This document shows positions 1 through 10,700 of a stretch of DNA of 64,000 nt, piece after piece (position 1 is the first letter of the stretch; each line of letters starts with the position of its first letter). The notes below the pieces were generated by a model that was not told the origin of the DNA, made no database searches, and was given only the letters and a program-made list of their open reading frames with translations. The position numbers and the translations under genes are program-made. Source of the stretch: Tachypleus tridentatus (taxonomy: Eukaryota > Arthropoda > Merostomata > Xiphosura > Limulidae); contig NC_134830.1 of assembly GCF_004210375.1 (NCBI RefSeq), positions 9,486,001-9,550,000 on the forward strand. Direction: 5' to 3'.

Positions 1-1249
1 AAAGATTTTTATACACATTATGTTGATAAATATTTAGTTTAATACCAAAAAGAAATAGTAATTATAGTAAGTTTTATAATCAAAAGCTAATATACAGTTT
101 ATGTATGAAGTTGAGAAGTAAAATTACCTCTTTAGGTGAAAACATAATCCACAGTTAAGATCAGGTAAGAAGTTTACAGAAAAAAGTAAAAATGTTTGTT
201 TTTGCATTCAAAACTAAGTCTGTTCCTCACAGAGAAGTGTGTATAAAACCAGAATCTATAGAATACTTAGACTGCTGAAATAATGAGGTAATTCAAAATA
301 TTTAAAAATCATTTAAAATCAGTTGGCATTAACAGAGGTTTTAAATTACATATTATTAATTATTATTTTAGAATTGAAGTAAATTCAATTACAAACCAAA
401 ATTGATTGATTCTAGATATACAAGTTTTGCTATTACTTATTATTCTAATATTTCTGATGAAGTAACAAATGTTTTGATTAATGCTGAAAACAGTTTCTGA
501 GTGCCTTTTAAACAATGTAATTGAGTTGAGATCATTTTAATGAAGGAACCAACTTGAAGAAACATGGTTTTATGAAATTTTGTGTTCATGTAAAAAATCA
601 CTTGTTTGACAAACTAAACATTCTTTGACTGTATGTGAAATGGAACTCCAAACATGCTTGGTTATCAGGAATATATTAAATCAGCTGTTGCTCAATGTAT
701 ATTAAAACATATGTTCTGTGGGATCAAGGAGAAATGATAAAAACAATATTTATTGACAAAGAAATATTAGGTAGTTAGATGTAATGACAGTTTGTTAAAT
801 AATAACTAAATATGTGAGTTACATCTAATATACTCTCTTTTCGTTTTTAATAAAAAAAATGAGAGGTCTCAAATTAGTGACAATGTGAGTTATAAAAATT
901 AATAGATACAATACTTTAAGATTTGATAGCAGTTTTGGTGAACATTTGGATTAATATAAGCATGCTCACTGTTCTTTTTATATTTGCAGTTTTAAAAATC
1001 AATGTTTCCTTATGTATTGTTTTCCTGTTAGAATGCTCATGTACGCTAAAAATTTGTAAAATCTTTTTCAACATACCTACTTTTCTATTTTATGTGTGAT
1101 ACTAGAAAAAGTCGTTTTTTCATTGAATAATGTGTTTAATTTCCTATGTAATTAAAAAAAATTCATTTTATCTGTGTATATTTATAAGTTTATTCTTTGT
1201 GTAGACCTGTTACAAATTACACTAAACACGAGACTGATGAATGAGTGCA
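1..1249. other. AT-rich intronic or flanking DNA, nothing recognised
   Basis: No exon, SINE or tandem repeat could be recognised. The earlier exons of EXOSC10 (exonuclease domain) would be expected on the + strand at or left of this stretch, but no splice-bounded coding block with that similarity was seen. Confidence 0.5.
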
Positions 1250-1269
1250 AGCTATATTACAAAACAAAA

Positions 1270-1455
1270 TTCTTGTACAGTACTTACCTCTTCTCACAAG
1301 ATTAGCTATTCTTGTTCATTTCTGCTCTCTGTTAGAAAACTTTTTCTTTACACGTGCCACAAGCCTTCTGCTCCTCTTGTTGGAATTGCAAGATGCCAAC
1401 ATATCTTTTATGTAAATCATCCTGCATCACCTCTTCACCGATCAGAGCTTGTGAC
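1270..1455 (+). repeat. Left inverted terminal repeat of DIRS-like copy 1
   Basis: Shares CTTACCTCT, a block around CCACAAGCCTTCT, TTGGAATTGCAAGAT and GCATCACCTCTTCACC with the reverse complement of 7075-7230. A related direct copy sits at 2241-2400. Confidence 0.6.
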
Positions 1456-2240
1456 TTTCTCTACATTCTTCATCTACCTAACCGTCACTTTTCGTTTATC
1501 AGTATTTGAGTTTGATGATGCTCTTTTGTTTGTTTATTGCTGTGTGTTCAACTTTGTTTTCCTCACAAGGGGTTTAATTTTTGCCTTGATTTATTCAATC
1601 AAATATTTATATTTGTATTTATCACTTTATTTCTGCACTTGACTTTTGTGAAATCTTTTTGTGTAGTGAAGTTTGAAGTTCACCTTCATACTGGGGTTAC
1701 ACCAGCAACTTGCATTTTTTTAGGGCCTCAGGTGCACTTGACCTGACAATGACTCTATGTGCCATTATACATTAGAAGATTGAACATTAGATGTGGTCAA
1801 CCTTTATTCCCAAATATTGCCAAGGCTCTTATGAAAACTTTGCTGGTTGACAAGAAGTTTGATCATCTTTCTCCACCTCCAGAGTTTGTCAGTCATTACA
1901 GTTCCCAACCTGAAAAGTTTCCTAGGCCTAATTTAATTCAGTCCTTCTGGATTTTGTATCTCAGGTTTGTGATTTTTTTATTCCTGTCACCTAGTTCTTA
2001 TTTATCTCATCCTTCCTTCTTACATAAACATATTCCCAGCTTTTGGTTTGTCTTTCCTCTTCTGATGATCAAGTTTTTACTGGTCCATTGACCTCTCAGT
2101 TGCACGAGAAAATTAGCATGTTGTGCCCTTCAAGTCATCTGATTCTTTTACTCTTTCCTATTATAGAGCTATTTATCCATTTTTTAAATCAGCAGTTAAT
2201 AGGTTTATGTTACCTGTGTAGGGTGGGGGAACAAAGAAAA

Positions 2241-2400
2241 GTTTCATTTCTTATACAGTGCTTACCTCTTCTCACAAGATTAGCTATTACTCATTTGTTG
2301 CTGCCCTGTGTAAGCAAACTGTTTTTCTACTCATGCCATAAACCTTCTGCTCCCTCCACCCAAATAGGTAGGCATATTTTATGCATGCCGAATATGTTTG
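2241..2400 (+). repeat. Second, internal copy of the left terminal repeat
   Basis: Contains CTTACCTCTTCTCACAAG and a block ending in AACCTTCTGCTCC, matching the left terminal repeat about 970 bp upstream. It may mark a nested or internally rearranged element. Confidence 0.5.
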
Positions 2401-3189
2401 CTTATTTTTTACCTTTACCAACATTTCATGGTATTCTATTTCCATACACCTCCTAACTGAGGCTCTCCACAGAAATCATTTGGGAGTTTCTGGAGTTACC
2501 CTTGTCTCTCTCTCTTCCACTTTAGCCAGTATATCATCTTAGGCTCTAGCATTAAATACATTACTTCTTTGGTGCTGGGACCTTATAAGTTGTTATGCTG
2601 TGTAAGCTTGGGTGTGTTTACCCTCGACTTTTCTTAGGGAATACATATGGCTCTATTTCTGAGGATTTGATATAGTTCTAAATATTATATTTATTGAGCC
2701 TCAGCTGACATTGTTCCAGCAATATTCCATCCATTTGTTTATGCCAGAATCTCGTGTCTCCAATTACCATTTTCTTCTTTTTGTGTTTTTTCCCTCATCC
2801 TTGAGATCTCGTGACTAACCAGCATCTGTCAGAAGTGATTCAGAAATTGCTGTTGCAATGTACAGTCATATCTGTTCCCCAAAGTTTATGAGGTTTCTAT
2901 TCCTGCTTTTGTTCTGTAAAAACTGAAGATTAACAGCCTTTAATTAATTTATTTTGCTTCAACCATTTCATATCACTATCCAAGTTTGTCATGGAGTATT
3001 TTCTCACCTTGATATCTACATATACCAATATCTCCTTATTTTCAGTTTGTTCACTTCACGATAGTTTAACAGTTTTAGGCCCTTTACTTCATACATGCCT
3101 TTGTACCTCATGTATTTTGTTTAATTTTTCAGGCTTTTGCATGTCATATCCATGCTTTGGGATTGGAATTTCATTATTTTGCTTATTCT

Positions 3190-3335
3190 GAACAGCAGTT
3201 ATCCACTTGTACTTGCCAGCTACTTCTGTGACAGCTCAGGTGCACTGGTTAGTCAAATCGAAAAAGTTCTTCATCAGACCAGCTCAGTATCTTGTTCATT
3301 TGGTGGACTTTTTTGACACAACTGTGAGGTGAGCA
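3190..3335 (+). pseudogene. DIRS-like reverse transcriptase relic
   Basis: One frame reads KSKKFFIRPAQYLVHLVDFF and then DTTVR. This resembles the segment after the RT catalytic core in DIRS elements (Lys-Ser, Pro-x-Gln, Leu-Val-His-Leu, Phe-Asp-Thr). The surrounding frame has stops, so the gene is dead. Confidence 0.5.
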
Positions 3336-3564
3336 CTGCCTTTTCCTTCACAACTTTTGGTTCACCACATTCTCTCAGTTCAGTCACTTACTGTTTATAT
3401 GGTGATGTTGCTGTTGGGAATGTTTATTTTTATGGCATCAGTGGTCCCTCTCTTTCATTTCCATATGAATTCTCTTTAGTAGGCACTTCACCAATGATGA
3501 AACTATGATATAGATCTTCTTTTCACCACCACCCCCTTCCTTCTTCCCTGAGAGACAATCTATA

Positions 3565-3800
3565 TTGGTGGGTGAACAAAGCCCTATATCAGCAGGTGTG
3601 CCTCTTCTTTCCCCAAATATAAATCTTTTCATGGACACATTCCTTAAAGGATGGGGAATATCGGTCAATTATCAGAAAGCTTCAGGCTGGTGGCCTGCAG
3701 ATGAAACCACTTTAAATATCACTATTCTCAAATCTGTTCATATGTCAGGTGTTAATCATTTCCTTCTCACCAGATATTGTCTAGGGATAGTTCTTTAGGA
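3565..3800 (+). pseudogene. DIRS-like RNase H relic
   Basis: The open frame contains MDTFLKGWG, then ASGWWPADET and LNITILKSVHMSG. This matches the start of the DIRS RNase H domain: a TDAS-x-x-GWG-like segment, a Ser-Gly-x-Trp turn, and a HIN-x-LEL-like strand. The expected catalytic Asp-Ala-Ser has become Asp-Thr-Phe and the LEL Glu is lost, so it is not functional. Confidence 0.55.
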
Positions 3801-3877
3801 CAATTTTATGATGATAGCACTTATCACCCAAAAAGGGAGCACCCAGTCCAGAGATCTGTGTATCTAGATGTTAGACC

Positions 3878-4189
3878 TTGTATACTGAAGCTGCACACAT
3901 CACATTCACCTTACTGCATGCCATGTGCCAGGTGTTTTTTAGCCTGATTGTTGAATGTTTCTCATGGCCTGACATGCTATATCTTGTGGAGTTGGCATTA
4001 GATCTCCTTGTTTTCAAGTGTCTTGCCATCAATAGGGTTATTCCCACATGTATGCCTTGCTACGGACCTCCTTACCTAGTTGCCTCTTTTTGGTCACCTG
4101 TATCTAATCCTCATGCTCTAGCAGTTAGTGCCTTCAGCTTGAATTGGTTATGCAAGTACCTTTGTGTACCTGACCATCTGATTACTTGA
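3878..4189 (+). pseudogene. DIRS-like polyprotein relic, RNase H C-terminal segment
   Basis: The frame ends with SPVSNPHALAVSAFSLNW, very like the conserved DIRS segment with Pro-x-Pro-Asp-Pro, Ala-x-Ala-Val-Asp-Ala-Leu-Ser and Trp that follows RNase H. It continues at 4200-4270 in another frame with PHCPDQPWVP, resembling the next conserved block (Pro-x-Trp-Pro-x-Gln-Pro-Trp). The frame change and missing residues show decay. Confidence 0.55.
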
Positions 4190-4910
4190 TCAGGTGATTT
4201 CTCTTGTTCACTTCTTGCAAACCATCTGGATTTATCCTCATTGTCCAGATCAGCCCTGGGTTCCAAGGTGTGACTGCTCCTCTTTTCTTTGCCTCTTGTC
4301 CAGTTTTCCCTTCTTTGTCATCCTCAATCACAAGTCCTACATCACAACCTTCAACTTCTATGTCTGCATGTCTTTTATCCAATCCTTGGTGAAAAAGTCT
4401 GGTTTCACACATCAAGTTACTTATCATCTGGTTCCACCTTCCATGGAGGTGTATCAGTGTGAATGGAAAATATTCTACAGTTAGTCTACTACCATGATGT
4501 TTCTTGCTGACAAGCCTACCATGGGTTGTGTGGCAGAAATTTTCTTCTGGGTTTTTAGACTCATTGCTGCAACCTTTGTTGCATACCTTTCATTTTTCTG
4601 ATACCATAAGTTTTCTACTTCACTTTGTTCTAACCATGCTTGTGCACTCCTTCCAGATATATCACCTTACCAAGCACCTTACCCTTCTGGAATGGAACAT
4701 TGATGTAGTTCAATATTCCTTTACTTTACATCTGTCTGAATTACTTTCCTCCTGTTTCATAGTTCATTTTTTCCTTAAAACATAATCCCTTTTTCTCTTA
4801 GCCTTTGGACATCAAAGGTCATATTTGTTTGTTATTGACATTTTATATATCCTTTATTACTGTACCTATATTTTTTATTTCTTGGCAGCTTGAGAGGGTT
4901 GTTTCTTCTG

Positions 4911-5026
4911 TGTGTGTTTTCTCATAGTAAAGCCACATCAGGCTATCTTCTGAGCCTACCGAGGGGAATCAAACCCTTGTTGTTAGTGGTGTAAATCTGG
5001 AGACGTACCGTTGTACTAGCAAGGGG
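4911..5026 (-). mobile_element. tRNA-derived SINE, family 2 (left unit of a dimer)
   Basis: Read on the - strand it has a tRNA-like head, a weakened B box, and the 3' module ending in a GCTTTGC-like block plus CTATGAGAAAACACAC. It is followed after ~48 bp by a second copy in the same orientation. The pair together is flanked by TTGTTTCTTCTGT at 4899-4911 and 5202-5214. Confidence 0.7.
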
Positions 5027-5074
5027 CTTAAAGATTAACTGAAGTGATAACAGGTGTCTCTGTGAGTCACACAT

Positions 5075-5197
5075 CTGTGTGTGTTTGTGTTTTCTTATAG
5101 CAAAACTATATCAGGCTATCTGCTGAGCCCACCAAGGAGAATCGAACCCCTGTTTGAAGCATTGTAAATCTGTAGACTTACCGCTGTACTAGCGGGG
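5075..5197 (-). mobile_element. tRNA-derived SINE, family 2 (right unit of a dimer)
   Basis: Better preserved than its partner. On the - strand: CCCCGCTAGTACAGCGG, then GTCTAC, a B box GGTTCGATTC, the AGATAGCC module, and a CTATAAGAAAACAC tail. The right-hand target-site duplicate starts 5 bp beyond it. Confidence 0.75.
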
Positions 5198-6899
5198 AGC
5201 ATTGTTTCTTCTGTTCTCCTATTCCAATCTTTACCCTCAATCAGATTTGGGTAGGTTTCTCTGTCCAGTAAGGGCTTTTCATTCTTGTATAGCCTGTGCT
5301 GCTACCTTCTGGGATACATGCTCCCAACTCTTTATCCCCTGGCATTCCTCCTCTCTTCATGATCTTTCATTTCCTTCCCCTTACCAAATGGGTCTGCCTT
5401 TTGGTTACATTGGTCTGTTTATCCCTACCTTCTTCCTCCTTGATTTGTTCCAGTTGTTTTCCCATCATATCTAACACCTCATCTTTTCCATGTTTTTCAT
5501 TTTTGTTGACCAGTGAATGAGATTCTGCAATACGGATGTATGGACCATTCCAGATAAATTCATCTCTCACTATCTCCATTATATTGCAGTGTACTTTTCT
5601 TCTGTTTCACCTACCACATTTGGTCATTATTAAGACTTCAGTGTTACTCTAACTGGTATGTTTTTATTCATACTTTCTTTCAGGGCCTTTACCTGCATTT
5701 TATCAGGTATTTTTTAATTCTAAATCCAAATTGTACAGCCATGTTGAATTATGCTTTATCTTCCCAGGCATTGCACACTTAGCATAGAGATGAGGTATTC
5801 AACATAGTCATTTGAAGCTAAATAACCTCATGATATTTTTCTTCATAAATATGCCCTCTTGGACTACCACCAGTTGACTGCATGGGATAAAACAGAACAG
5901 GGATTGCTGCCCATCTCTGCCATTCCTTGGTATGGTATGCTTTTCGAAATAGGGTTTCGTGTTCACCCATTACACTGACTCCAGTGATGATGTTTCTCTG
6001 GACTCTTTTCTTCAAATGGAGTATGAGAGTCCTTGTCACTTTCTAGTTCCAAGTTGCTTGCATGGAGTTCCACACAATAGACATTCAGTTAAAAAGTAAG
6101 GTGGTGGTGTTCTGCAGGTGTGGATGACATAATACCCTCCAGTTTGTGATAATCCATACAATGGAGTGCAGTGTCAGAATGCAGTTCACCTCTTTTATTG
6201 GGAGCTCTCATCATGCCCTCACTTGGATATTGGTACCCTGTAACGGGTTTTGACCAATCAACATACGTCCTCACACACAGATTTTGGGTTGTCTAATTTC
6301 ATCACTCGCTTTTCTCTGTCTGTGTTGTGAGTCATAGCAGTGGTACATGGGATTGCTCTAATTCTGTCTTTTGCCATCTCTTTGAAGGGATGTTATTGCC
6401 ATTTGGATCATCCTGGCCTGTTTCATGGTTGGAGGAGATAGTTGCATGAGATGAACGTCCAGATGAGAAGCCAAATGTCAAGTTCTTGGATCAACACCTT
6501 AGAGCTAATCCTTGTGTCATATTTGGGTTTCAGAGTATTTCTCAATCCTCTGGATGCTAGTATCCAATGAAGAGGTTTTGGATGTAGCTGATTTGCTGAG
6601 TATGGTCTGCCACACCCTAGCCACTACACCCATGGATACATCTTTGTTTGCCCACTCATTGTGGGATAGAGCTACATTATCCTTCTCTGGTTATGATTTC
6701 TTTCCTACCACATTCTCTTCCACTTGGATGTGCTTCTTTTATTTTCTGCCCTTAAATCTTACACATTTCACACATTGCTGGCATTGTGGTGCAATTCCCC
6801 TCTTCTGATCTGAATCTCTCATTTTCAGGGGTAGCTTATTGACACTTTCATAGGTACTTCTGTAATTCTCTCACACTGGTCCCTCCATCTTCTCAATTT

Positions 6900-7262
6900 T
6901 TGGTTCTAGCTATTCTTGTAAGAAGGGGTAAGTATTGTATTGGAAGTTATAATATTTCTGTACTGAAAAAATGTTGGTAGGTACTTGCCTCAGCTTACAC
7001 TTCATACCCTTGTTTCTTAGGTACTGACATCTTCTATCGAACTACAAAATGATAGTTTGGTAGAAGAGTATAGAGTGCATCACATACATCACACGAACAT
7101 ATGATGCTCCTATTGGTGAAGAGGTGATGCATGATAATTTGCATGAGAGAAAATGCTGGAATCTTGCAATTCCAATACAAGGCTAGTAGAAAGCTTGTGG
7201 TATGAGAAGGGAGCAGAGGTAAGTATGTATTGAGAATACATTTTCAATACAGGAAAAGTATA
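6900..7262 (+). repeat. Right inverted terminal repeats of DIRS-like copy 1
   Basis: TAGCTATTCTTGTAAGAAGG near 6905 is the inverse of the outer left repeat. The stretch 7075-7262 is the inverse of the inner left-repeat blocks. A TTCAATACAGGAAAAGTAT-like outer end near 7240-7260 recurs as TTTTCAGTACAGGAATATTA at the right end of copy 2 (about 12172-12191). Confidence 0.55.
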
Positions 7263-7706
7263 ACTGTGTTCAGTGACTTTCTCCTTCCACGTAAAACTTT
7301 TGAAGTAATTAATTTTAATTAGGCCTTTATATCTGGTAGTTTTTTTCAGTATAAGTCTTAAGAAAAGCTGTTCTGTATTTTAATCATTTTATGTTATTGT
7401 AAAAAATATGTGAAACTTATCAGAGAAAAAACTTTAACGTATGAATCTGGCATAATCATAGTCGTCAGTGGTTCTAAAATAAATTGACTGATATATTGAA
7501 GTAATTATAACCTGTAATCTTCTAGTCAAATTATTTTTAAATTTATTTAACTGTTTACACATTGCTTTCTCAGGTGATATTATAGGTCATCAAGCTAGGC
7601 AATGTGAAATAGTTAAAACGTTTTTTAAAATTAACTATAATATTCCAATCTACATTTTTGTTAACACTTTTGAGTGAATAGTAATGATTTCATTTTTTAC
7701 CCCTAG
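7263..7706. other. EXOSC10 intron, nothing recognised
   Basis: AT-rich DNA between the DIRS-like element and exon A. It ends in a pyrimidine tract and CCCTAG acceptor (7701-7706). No other coding block seen. Confidence 0.6.
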
Positions 7707-7757
7707 TTATGTCCTCCCTAACCATATGCTACTTCAAATTGCAGAAGTACTACCAAG
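7707..7757 (+). CDS. EXOSC10: EXOSC10 exon A (HRDC start)
   Basis: 51 bp, acceptor CCCTAG before 7707, donor GTATGT at 7758. Phase 1 in (T completes a GGT Gly codon from the preceding exon), phase 2 out (AG). Encodes YVLPNHMLLQIAEVLP plus the first two bases of Arg. Too short to be seen as an open frame; found through splice sites and similarity to the conserved YVLPNHMML...IAEELP segment. Confidence 0.85.
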
Positions 7758-10700
7758 GTATGTATATAGTCTTGTAATTTTTAACATTTTAACAAAGTAG
7801 GTATTGGCATGGTGTGAATTGTATTTTAGTTAATGACCCTATTGTCTATGAAAATATAGAAACAAAATGAGATAATGAGAATTTAGAAAGATTTAATTTC
7901 CCATATGAATATGAAATGTAGTTTCAAGAATACTTATTTACTTTTAAAATGTTATTTTTTAACTAACTTCTATAGAAATAATACAAGATCCTTTTAATAG
8001 TTTTCTTTAGGTTTTTTATGTGATAGAGTCTAAAGTGAGACGTACTTGCAAAGACTTGAAGACATTATTATTCTTGGTTATACTTATATTGAACCACAAA
8101 CTATCTTACTGAAATATAATTTCATTGTGATGTGAACACTTTCTACAAGCGAGCAAAGCATGATTATATTATACTTGTTATAAGAAATTAATGTTAGGTT
8201 TATTGTATTTTTAAACTGTACATTCAGTATTTAATCCATTAGTAATTTTCAAGAATTAGAAGTGAGTGTAATAATAATACTTAAACCATATCATTTATTT
8301 CATTACTAGGCCCAAATGCTTCTTACATGTAAGTCATCACACAACCCTCCTCTAATAAGAGTGTGACACACTCACTTGACACGTATGACTCCCTGTATTT
8401 AATTCTACAGAACCATCACTTTTCATTTGATGGTGCTGTTGTAAAGATAGTTTTTCTTTGTGCTCTTTTGCCGTTCATCTGTTTTATTTCATACAAAGTC
8501 GAGATATCTACTTTTTTCCTACTTCACTTTACCTGTTTTAAGTGACAACTTCCCTCTTTGCCATTTCAAGTTTTTTTGTTCTTGTTTTTTGTGGGAAAGG
8601 ACCACCAAAGTTTTATTTCCACTTTGAAAATGTTTTCATTTTGAGCACAGTTATGTAGGCTTCAGATGCCAGTATTCAGTGAAGGAATTGTCAACTTTAA
8701 TACATTATGAGAGGACCATTATCAGAACTTTAGTTTGGTGTTCCACACATGTTGGTGTGCTGAATTTGGACAGATTACCTGTTATACAGTTATAGTTTTT
8801 TAAATATTTTGATATTAACATTTGTTGTTATTTGATTCCTGTAATATACATTTACTTAAGATTTCTACCTACCTGTTGTAAGGTTAGGAATTTTTAGTTA
8901 ACATTTAGTGATGTAGTCTTACAGTGTTAGTTTGTGCTTACTTTGTCTTTGTAATTTTTGGCTTATTTATCATTCATCTTTTTGGTAAATCATAATTTAG
9001 GTTATATATATTTTTTCTTCAGCAAATGCTATCTATGTTTTTTTTCAACCTACACTTAATTTTGCCATATAATGACTTTTTTATAATTAATTTGATTTTT
9101 TTACTTCTTACAATTAATTCTGCTTTTAGGGACTCCAGAATATGAGGTCTCCCTAATTTTCAGCAGTTTGATGAGGAAGGTAACCAATAGTGTACAACAC
9201 CTGTTTTGACAATTTTCCTCCACCTCATTATGAATTAGCCTTTTCAAGTATCTACTACAGAGTCTGCTAGGCCTACCTCAACCCTTTTTATGTTTTCTTC
9301 TTCCTATTCCAATCATTTTATTTAGTTGAGATTGAGATTTTTTTCGTCTCTCTTTTGAGACGTGGTCCTGGAATTCTTTGCCCTTCATGGACTTTGGTTG
9401 ATATTGCCTTAGCTTACCATCAGGCATATTGTTTTTTGTTTTCTTTCTTCTCTACACTTTGCTTATCTGTTAATTCTATTCATTTCTCCCTACTCCAGTT
9501 TTCAAGCCTTTGTCTTCCCCTGTCACCACCCCTAATAGTATTAACCAATATACACCTCATTTCTGATCTGTTCTATTTATTGCTTGTGGGATATTTTCTT
9601 CCTTCTTGTAGGTATTTGCTGTTTTTGGTTTTTTTTTCCCTACAAAAAATGGCTTCTTTACTTTTGGTATCTTCTGGAGTAAAAAAACCTTGTATCAAAT
9701 TCATTTCCATTCCTCCTCTTATTGGGACTTATTGGCAGCTCTTTTCTTCCATTTGTCCATTTTATTTTTAATTTATTTACCAGTCCTGTATTTGAGCATT
9801 AGTTGTGTATTATCCTTACAAAGTTCTGTGATTTATCTATCTACCTTATTTTCTTCATGGCTTTTTTCTTTCCCTGTACTGTTTTTTTGTTGTTTTTTTT
9901 ATGTTACTACACCATGGTTTTTTTTTCTCCCAGGACTGGGGAAGTTCATGGTCAGTGTTTTGTAATCTTATGCCCCATTCCTATTTTTCATCCCTTCTTG
10001 TGTAGTCTTAAATTTGTTCACAATGGAGTTGAGTACTAGTTTCATACATTACCCTTAGAGCTTGTCATGTCTTTGTCCATGATTCTTCGTATGCTTGCCT
10101 TGACCATTAATGAGTTCAGACATGATTAAGACCAACTTATACATTTACTTTTTTATCCCATTTGTCATCTTCTGTGGTTGATTTCATTCTTCCTTGTTAC
10201 TCTGTGTCAGGTCTCATCCTTGTTGCACGGTGAAAGTACTTATTGCATTGAGCATGGGACTACACCTTGTACTTTTATTTCATTATCTGTATCATGTGGC
10301 TCTTTCATCTTCATCAGGGTATTGTCTTCCACCTGTCATTGTCATTCACCCTTCAATGAGACTAAGATGCATTTTTGAATACATACCTTTTCTTTTTCCA
10401 GGAGTGTATCCCTTTGTTTTCTCTTTATGAATCCCATTCTTTGGATAGTGGGGGGTCTGTCCAGGTATACTTAAACTAGTCACTGCTGGATGGGGTATTT
10501 CAAAAGATGGCTTGTAGATTTTTTTCCCTTGCAATATATTTGTTTCATTAATATGTCCATTCCAGACCATACTCACCCCTAAACTTTGTGGGTAAAGCAA
10601 AAGGGTATAGTTGCCTGTCCTTGCCACACCTTAGCTTGAATAAGTGAGATATGGCCTGCTTTTCAAAATGGGTTTTTGTGATAAGGCCTTCCCATAACAC

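Larger units (their letters stand above)
1250..7262 (+). mobile_element. Decayed DIRS-like (tyrosine recombinase) retrotransposon, copy 1
   Basis: A ~6-kb unit bounded by inverted terminal repeats. The left end (about 1270-1455) matches the reverse complement of the right end (about 7075-7262), for example TTGGAATTGCAAGAT on the left against the complement of ATCTTGCAATTCCAA on the right. Further terminal-repeat-like copies lie at 2241-2400 (direct) and 6900-6950 (inverted). Translated pieces between them look like a DIRS polyprotein in the usual order: the end of the RT, then RNase H, then the segment leading to the recombinase. All reading frames are broken. Inverted rather than direct terminal repeats together with this RNase H type point to DIRS and not Gypsy or Copia (family knowledge). 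The element has the same orientation as EXOSC10 and lies in the intron before exon A. Exact ends are uncertain by tens of bases. Confidence 0.6.

Noticed and set aside
9355-10039. Phe/Leu-rich frames of 78-138 codons as membrane proteins
   Set aside because: They lie in a T-rich part of a decayed DIRS-like element; hydrophobicity follows from the base composition.
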